Shown piece after piece: positions 59,501-64,000 of a stretch of 64,000 bases of DNA (its first letter is position 1; each line of letters begins with the position of its first letter). The stretch covers positions 1 through 64,000 of the forward strand of contig JBASUY010000003.1 in the NCBI GenBank assembly GCA_049275655.1, read 5' to 3'. The notes below the pieces were generated by a model. It worked only from the letters and a program-made list of their open reading frames with translations, did no database searches and was not told the origin of the DNA. This stretch comes from Sherwoodlollariibacterium sp049275655 (GTDB lineage: Bacteria; Omnitrophota; Gorgyraeia; Gygaellales; Profunditerraquicolaceae). Position numbers and translations under genes: made by a program.

Positions 59501-59665
59501 TTAGAAATTTACTTCATTAACCTTATTTTGCATTTTATCCCCAAGAGTATCATAGGTACCTGTAAGCTTTGGCTTAAGAGCAGCGCCCACGGCAATTATT
59601 GCCCCAACTACTGCAGCTAATATAATTACATACTCCAATGTACTTTGGCCTTTTTTCTTTCTCAT
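59501..59665 (-). CDS. Flp-like major pilin candidate (54 aa)
   Basis: MRKKKGQSTLEYVIILAAVV is the canonical Flp prepilin form, and its 54-residue length is that of major Flp pilins. GGGAGGTG lies just upstream of the ATG. It is among the first, and so presumably best expressed, genes of the operon. Confidence 0.85.
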   Translation of the reverse strand: MRKKKGQSTLEYVIILAAVVGAIIAVGAALKPKLTGTYDTLGDKMQNKVNEVNF

Positions 59666-59682
59666 CCTCTCACCTCCCTTAC

Positions 59683-59847
59683 TTACTCTTTTCGATAATA
59701 ATTCAACTCTTCCTGCGTTTGTTTAAGCCGTGCATTCATCGAACGCATTACATATGTACTCATAGCCATTAAGGCAGCAGCTACGATTATAATTAACATC
59801 GTATACTCTATAACACTTTGCCCCTTCTTATGACCTAGAATCTTCAT
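59683..59847 (-). CDS. Flp-like pilin (54 aa)
   Basis: MKILGHKKGQSVIEYTMLII has G|QSVIEY plus a Met-rich hydrophobic helix and a charged tail. Its ATG overlaps the TGA of the preceding gene (ATGA at 59844-59847), with GGAGG upstream, so the two are translationally coupled. Confidence 0.85.
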   Translation of the reverse strand: MKILGHKKGQSVIEYTMLIIIVAAALMAMSTYVMRSMNARLKQTQEELNYYRKE

Positions 59848-60005
59848 CGCATTGCCTCCGTAGCGCTGTTTACATACCCCCTAAAAATGGAAGGAGCCCT
59901 CTGTGCAAGGGCTACCGATGCTACAACAACTATGGCAAAAATAACAATATATTCAACAAGGCTTTGCGCCCGATTAAATTTTTTAAATACCCGTGGCTTA
60001 TACAT
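59844..60005 (-). CDS. Flp-like pilin, first of the pilin cluster (53 aa)
   Basis: MYKPRVFKKFNRAQSLVEYI has A|QSLVEY plus a helix. Ala replaces Gly at the cleavage point, as in the 57-residue pilin near tadB and the TadE-like gene. GGAGGA precedes the ATG. It is the first gene after the operon promoter. Confidence 0.82.
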   Translation of the reverse strand: MYKPRVFKKFNRAQSLVEYIVIFAIVVVASVALAQRAPSIFRGYVNSATEAMR

Positions 60006-60057
60006 CCTGCATTCCTCCAATAACAGGACATCTTTTAATTAACTGTATTGCAAATAA

Positions 60058-60086
60058 AATATAACACTATAAATTACCATAATCAA
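60058..60086 (-). promoter_or_regulatory. Sigma70-type promoter of the pilin/tad operon
   Basis: TTGATT at 60081-60086 and TATATT at 60058-60063 are separated by 17 bases on the minus strand, about 50 bases upstream of the first pilin start codon. Confidence 0.7.
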
Positions 60087-60105
60087 GGCTATTTAAAGCA
60101 TAAAA

Positions 60106-60119
60106 GGAAACGCTTTCTT
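60106..60119 (-). promoter_or_regulatory. Putative shared operator upstream of the pilin promoter
   Basis: AAGAAAGCGTTTCC lies 19 bases upstream of the -35 box and touches the stop codon of the preceding gene. It differs at one base from the site at 52418-52431 upstream of the giant gene, at the same distance from its promoter. Confidence 0.6.
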
Positions 60120-62038
60120 TAACCTATTGTAAAATAAGCCCTTAGCCCATCGTAAGATTTAATCCCTCTTTCATTAAACCTTCTTAAGATATAGTCTAAG
60201 GCTTTTAAATGAGGGTATCCTGCTTTAGGTTTAAAATAAAAATATCGCGTACTGCCAATTTTCTCGCTGTTGTCAACTGTAAGATCATAAAATCTTGATT
60301 TCATTTCCGAAAAATCATTTACCTCATACCCTACAGGAAGAAAATGCTCTCTTATATAAAGATCGAGCGCTTTTAAATAGCTATCAAATACCACCTGCGA
60401 ATCTACCGGGCCGGTTATATCTGCACCCTTTACCTGCGCAGAGAAAAAATTCTGCGAGTTAGCAGTATAAGTAAATAATTCTATCTTACGGTTATAGTCC
60501 TCAAATGCCTCTTCCAGATTAGGCCACCGGGCAATATATTGTAAAACCAAACCTTCTGCAGGAATAGACTGCGCATCAGCGTTAGTCAATATAACGACCC
60601 GAACCCTCTCTTTCAAGCTGGTTTTAAGAGATACCCCTCTTAAGCTGATTTCTCCCTGCACTTCAGGATTAGATAATCTAAGCTCTATATCCGCAACATA
60701 GAAATCCCTTTTAAGTTCCTCTACAACGATCTGTCTAAATTCTCCTATTTTATCAACCTTCCGGTAACCGGTAAATTGCCATGGCCAGAGCCCAAAGATA
60801 AAAAATCTTCTTTGAGAAGACGGAAGCGGAAGGTCTGCAATCTCCTCCAACTTTCCGCTGAAAAGCGTTACCTTTGAAATCATGTTTATATTGCTATTTA
60901 GCGCCGATAGGAAGCGGAGGAATTCCGGGCTGGGGATATCATAACCTGCGGCATTAAACATTACAACCGGCTGGTTTTCAGAAAAATAACTGTTCAAAAT
61001 AGAGGAGACATTATTTATGGTATTGGAAAAACCATAGGGTATATAGGAAGAGGACCATACCGCGTAAAAACAACTATCGATGAAAGCAGGCGTTCCGTTT
61101 GAAAATGTAATCCTAATGCAACGGGATTCTCTTAATAAATTATTGGTAATTTTTGTGGCTTCAAATAGCCTCGCACTATCCAGCCCCTCCTTTTGCCTGG
61201 AAGAGAAAAGAGATGAATAGATAAGGTTTTTTACCTTAGCCAACTCGTTAGGGTTTGGCTTACCCGGAAGGGCTCCTAATAAAGCTGCAATTTGAGCACT
61301 TGCGCCAATAAGATAATCTGCCGCGTCGAGTAAAACCAAACCGCTGTTTTCGATTTCAGGGAAAAGCTCTATCTTAATCTGTGCCTCTTCCCGAGCAATT
61401 TTATCCCATTTTTCCTTTTCTATTCTTAATGCCTCAGCTTCTTCCTGCTTACGCTTTTCTTCTTTGGTTTTTTGTTCAGCTGCTCGACGGGTAATTTCCT
61501 CCTCTTCTCGCTTTTTACGCTCTAATTCTTCAGCTACTCTACACTCTTCATCCTCTTTTACCCTCTTTAACTCTTCCTGTTTAAGGCGCTCTTCTTCTTT
61601 TATACGCTCAAACTCTTTAATCTGCTCTTCCTCAATTATACGCAGCTGCTCTTTTTCTATCCTTGCTTTCTCCTCCTCCAATGCCTCTTTGTCTGCTTGC
61701 TCCTTATTTATCCTATCCTGCTCAGCTTTTGAGGGCTGATCTTTTAATTCTTTATCTTCAGCCTCTGGAACTATTGCTAAACCTTTAGAAGAGGATTCTA
61801 ATAATGTAGGCAGCACAGGCATAACAATATGCGGCTTTTTTTTCTTCGGCCTTCTACCAATAGGAGCGCTTAATCCTGCTTCTTTTATAAGCGCGTTTAT
61901 GCTGGATTTAGATAAACTAATTCCGAATTTCGCCTTAACATGCTCGCTCATTAAGCGGCAACTTATCTGCGGATTATCTCTTTTTTCTTCAATTATAAAT
62001 TCTTTAACTTCTTTTTTTAATTTATACGTAACACCCAT
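60119..62038 (-). CDS. Helix-turn-helix, coiled-coil protein of unknown function
   Basis: The chosen ATG (62036-62038) has GGAG five bases upstream and gives 639 residues; a TTG 60 bases earlier is possible but has no ribosome site. The first 65 residues resemble a winged or transposase-type helix-turn-helix (NPQISCRLMSEHVKAKF, SLSKSSINALIKEAGL) ending in a basic RRPKKKK. About 150 residues of Glu/Lys-rich coiled coil follow, then a 390-residue C-terminal domain (from LVLLDAADYLIGASAQIAAL) that I do not recognise. It is not obviously a transposase, as no DDE triad is evident. It sits between the Tad ATPase/DUF192 genes and the pilin promoter, so it may be a regulator or a spacer acquired with the REP elements. 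Confidence 0.75.
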   Translation of the reverse strand: MGVTYKLKKEVKEFIIEEKRDNPQISCRLMSEHVKAKFGISLSKSSINALIKEAGLSAPIGRRPKKKKPHIVMPVLPTLLESSSKGLAIVPEAEDKELKDQPSKAEQDRINKEQADKEALEEEKARIEKEQLRIIEEEQIKEFERIKEEERLKQEELKRVKEDEECRVAEELERKKREEEEITRRAAEQKTKEEKRKQEEAEALRIEKEKWDKIAREEAQIKIELFPEIENSGLVLLDAADYLIGASAQIAALLGALPGKPNPNELAKVKNLIYSSLFSSRQKEGLDSARLFEATKITNNLLRESRCIRITFSNGTPAFIDSCFYAVWSSSYIPYGFSNTINNVSSILNSYFSENQPVVMFNAAGYDIPSPEFLRFLSALNSNINMISKVTLFSGKLEEIADLPLPSSQRRFFIFGLWPWQFTGYRKVDKIGEFRQIVVEELKRDFYVADIELRLSNPEVQGEISLRGVSLKTSLKERVRVVILTNADAQSIPAEGLVLQYIARWPNLEEAFEDYNRKIELFTYTANSQNFFSAQVKGADITGPVDSQVVFDSYLKALDLYIREHFLPVGYEVNDFSEMKSRFYDLTVDNSEKIGSTRYFYFKPKAGYPHLKALDYILRRFNERGIKSYDGLRAYFTIG

Positions 62039-62107
62039 AAAAACTCCAGTTTGGACATTTCTTAAGCTAAATATACCCTTCTCAACCACCCCTGTCAAGC
62101 AAAACTA

Positions 62108-62141
62108 GGGACACCCAACCTGCTAAAGCTACGGGTGTCCC
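62108..62141. repeat. REP element, type A
   Basis: A perfect 9-bp inverted repeat (gggacaccc / gggtgtccc) encloses a 16-base loop containing gctaaagct. It forms the left border of the broken transposase unit. Near-identical copies lie at 14738-14771 and, inverted, at 62982-63016. It can also act as a terminator-like hairpin. Confidence 0.9.
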
Positions 62142-62202
62142 CATAAAAAACTTCAGTTAGATTTTACTAATTATTACGTCTATTAATATAGGAGGTGAAA
62201 TT

Positions 62203-62582
62203 ATGGCACGGGGACCAAGATTACTTTTAGATAATGCATGCTATCATATTATCAACCGTGGGAACCAAAAACAAAATATTTTTATGGAAGATACTGACTA
62301 CCTAACTTACTTAGGGCTGCTTAAGCACTATAAGAAAAAATATGGATTTAAAATATTTGGTTCAATTTAAAATACAAAAAAGTAGGGCATCTCTGGCAGG
62401 GAAGGTTCAAAAGTATGATTATCCAAAAAGACAACTACTTTATAAACTGTATATACTATATTGAGTCTAATCCGATAAGGGCAAAATTAACATCCTCGCC
62501 TATAGATTATGCTTGGAGTAGTTATAAGGACAGGATAAGTGGAAACAAAACTACTTTGCTTGATCTTCCAAATTCTACATAA
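62203..62582 (+). pseudogene. Broken REP-associated tyrosine transposase (RAYT, IS200-like)
   Basis: The only plus-strand gene remnant. After GGAGGTG, an ATG opens a 55-codon frame (MARGPRLLLDNACYHIINRG...) typical of the RAYT N-terminus, ending in TAA at 62368-62370. In another frame the C-terminal part continues (HLWQGRFKSMIIQKDNYFIN, ESNPIRAKL, DYAWSSYKD) to 62582, including the Tyr region. The middle, with the HxH metal site, is missing, so the gene has an internal deletion with frame change and should be inactive. It lies between a type A and a type B REP, the elements such transposases move. Confidence 0.9.
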
Positions 62583-62594
62583 AAAAATTAATTT

Positions 62595-62629
62595 GGGGAC
62601 ACCCTCCCGATTGGCAAGTTGGGTGTCCC
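62595..62629. repeat. REP element, type B
   Basis: An inverted repeat with the same 9-bp stem and a different loop (cgattggca). It forms the right border of the transposase remnant. Its edge supplies the first base of the TAG stop of the DUF192 gene (62629-62631). Confidence 0.88.
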
Positions 62630-62970
62630 TATTGAATCAGAATGAGGTCTCCTGCTTCGACTTTATCAGGAGAAACTGTGCCTGAGGCAAGCTCTATAAC
62701 ATATGCGCTAAAGATACATACAGGGCTTAAACGAAATGGTTGTAAGCCAGAAATAACCTTTACTACCTTATTATTTTTATCAATAAATAGCGCATCTATA
62801 GGAAAATGCATAAAAAAAGTATGGATAGAATTACATGGTTTAATTATTAAGGCTTCTTTATCCTGTAAGGATCTCTTCCCTAAAAGCCCTTTAACTCTCT
62901 TAAAAATAGTATCTGCTAAAATAGCATTTTCTGCCAAAAGAATGTTTTTAGTCTCGTTTATTATCTTCAT
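62629..62970 (-). CDS. DUF192 family protein
   Basis: The 113 residues carry the family core: KGLLGKRSLQDKEALII, PCNSIHTFFMHFPIDALFID and GTVSPDKVEAGDLI. DUF192 proteins are small, often exported and of unknown function; they are frequently found beside Tad or type II secretion genes. The ATG is preceded by a REP hairpin, with no Shine-Dalgarno, and the stop codon is formed at the edge of another REP. Expression and termination may both have been altered by insertions. No signal peptide is seen. Confidence 0.88.
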   Translation of the reverse strand: MKIINETKNILLAENAILADTIFKRVKGLLGKRSLQDKEALIIKPCNSIHTFFMHFPIDALFIDKNNKVVKVISGLQPFRLSPVCIFSAYVIELASGTVSPDKVEAGDLILIQ

Positions 62971-62981
62971 AAAGTAAAAAT

Positions 62982-63016
62982 GGGGACACCCGTAGCTTTA
63001 GCAAGTTGGGTGTCCC
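62982..63016. repeat. REP element, type A, inverted, at the 3' end of tadA
   Basis: A copy of the type A REP in reverse orientation lies between tadA and the DUF192 gene. The TAG stop of tadA (63016-63018) starts at its edge. Confidence 0.88.
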
Positions 63017-64000
63017 TAGGGTTTTTGGAAGATGGCTTTGGAGAGGGAGATTCCTCTGATTTTTATCTCTTCAAAGAATGTCGGAATATAGCCTGTGGCC
63101 ATATGGCTACCTAAGACTTTATTTTTTTCTCCTATCCCAGTCTGTTTAAATATAAATATATCCTGAATATCTATATGCAACTCATCTTGCATTCCGCAGA
63201 CTTCGGCTATCGCCATAACCTTGCGTGAACCATCAGATAGCCTAGCAGTATGTACTATTACATCTACGGCTGAAGCGATCATCTCACGTATAGCCCTAAC
63301 CGGCAACTCAATACCGGACATAAGTATCATTGAGTCAAGCCTCGAAAGAACATCCTGTGTAGAATTTGCGTGTATTGTAGTCATTGAGCCGTCATGCCCG
63401 GTATTCATCGCCTGAAGCATATCCAAAGACTCTAGCCCCCGGCACTCTCCGACAATAATCCTATCCGGACGCATCCTTAAAGTATTCCTAAAAAGGTCCC
63501 TTATTGTAATCGCTCCCTTTCCCTCTATATTCGGCGGCCTTGACTCAAGCCTCACCCAATGCTCTTGGCTTAACTTTAATTCTGCAGCATCTTCAATAGT
63601 AATGATCCTTTCATCATTAGGTATGGCTGCAGAGAGTATATTTAAAACTGTTGTCTTCCCAGAACCAGTACCGCCTGAGACAATCATATTCTTACGCGCC
63701 AATACGCTAGCCCGGATAAAATCTGCCATATCATTGCTTAAAGAACCAAAACCAACCAACTCTTCTATCTTAAACCTTTCTTTACGGAACTTCCTTATGG
63801 TTATATTCGGGCCGGTTAAGGCAAGAGGAGGAATAATAGCATTAACGCGCGAGCCATCAGCAAGCCGGGCGTCTACCATCGGAACAGACTCATCTATCCT
63901 TCTACCTATAGGGGCAATGATACGCTCTATAATTGTTTTAACCTGTTCATTAGAGATAAATTTCTTACTCGCCAATTCTAACTTCCCGTATTTCTCCACA
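63016..64000 (-). CDS. tadA: TadA/CpaF pilus assembly ATPase, 5' part outside the window
   Basis: The visible 328 codons cover the C-terminal part of a type II/IV secretion ATPase: PMVDARLADGSRVNAIIPPL, Walker A GGTGSGKTT, the Asp box TIEDAAEL, Walker B-like RPDRIIVGECRG, and the His box MNTGHDGSMTTIHANS. This is the CpaF/TadA subfamily, a hexameric motor that powers Flp pilus assembly with TadB and TadC. About 100-150 N-terminal residues are expected to the right of the window; the codon at 63997-63999 is probably internal rather than a start. The C-terminus ends in FQKP followed by a TAG at a REP edge, so the last residues may have been replaced by the insertion. Confidence 0.95.
   Translation of the reverse strand, partial: VEKYGKLELASKKFISNEQVKTIIERIIAPIGRRIDESVPMVDARLADGSRVNAIIPPLALTGPNITIRKFRKERFKIEELVGFGSLSNDMADFIRASVLARKNMIVSGGTGSGKTTVLNILSAAIPNDERIITIEDAAELKLSQEHWVRLESRPPNIEGKGAITIRDLFRNTLRMRPDRIIVGECRGLESLDMLQAMNTGHDGSMTTIHANSTQDVLSRLDSMILMSGIELPVRAIREMIASAVDVIVHTARLSDGSRKVMAIAEVCGMQDELHIDIQDIFIFKQTGIGEKNKVLGSHMATGYIPTFFEEIKIRGISLSKAIFQKP

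Noticed and set aside
62039..62098. TTG start 60 bases upstream for the HTH/coiled-coil gene
   Set aside because: It has no ribosome site, whereas ATG at 62036-62038 has GGAG at proper spacing and gives a normal HTH N-terminus.
63997..63999. GTG at the right edge as the start of tadA
   Set aside because: The family has another 100 or more residues before this point; the codon is an internal Val at the window edge.

Overview
The window looks like a Candidatus Omnitrophota (OP3-type) genome or a close relative. This is inferred from three things seen together: an open reading frame of at least 17,363 codons running off the left edge, a divergent SecA-type DEAD/helicase segment inside it, and a tight-adherence (Tad) pilus operon directly upstream. 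Giant genes with SecA-like domains next to Tad/type II secretion genes are known from predatory or ultra-small Omnitrophota. No rRNA, tRNA or CRISPR array was seen. Every intact gene is on the minus strand, so the order below follows transcription, from right to left.

Right end (64000-62100): the 3' part of a TadA/CpaF pilus ATPase and a DUF192 gene. Both end exactly at short palindromic REP elements. They are followed by a broken REP-associated (RAYT) transposase lying between two different REP ends.

Tad operon (62038-52950): a gene for a helix-turn-helix/coiled-coil protein of unknown function comes first. A sigma70-like promoter then leads into ten small pilin-like genes (Flp or TadE type), one TadG-like gene, one exported two-repeat protein, tadB and tadC. 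The genes are tightly spaced and several overlap by ATGA.

Leader of the giant gene (52949-52090): AT-rich DNA, then a strong promoter, a cyclic-di-GMP-I (GEMM) riboswitch and a 31-codon upstream ORF that overlaps the giant start codon. A near-identical 14-bp site (AAGAAAGCGTTWCC, resembling LacI-family operators) lies 19-20 bp upstream of the -35 box at both the pilin promoter and the giant-gene promoter. This suggests that the pilus and the giant protein are expressed together.

Giant gene (52089 to beyond 1): a mosaic surface or envelope protein. In order it carries a signal peptide; a C39-like cysteine peptidase; glycine-rich hydrophobic repeats with beta-rich arrays; TPR-like helices; a SecA-like helicase; coiled coils; a clan GH-A glycosidase; a beta-array; a segment closely resembling eukaryotic 1,3-beta-glucan (callose) synthase, family GT48; a nucleotidyltransferase; an NAGPA-type phosphodiester glycosidase; and a caspase-like peptidase. 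After an in-frame REP doublet come a receiver domain, an H-box-like motif, LysM, a possible six-hairpin glycosidase and a second copy of the beta-array. Several modules begin with an internal signal-peptide-like segment, as though separate exported proteins had been joined. The likely theme is contact-dependent attachment and envelope or polysaccharide remodelling, with the pilus bringing cells together and c-di-GMP tuning expression. The role is inference; the domains and control elements are read from the sequence by eye.
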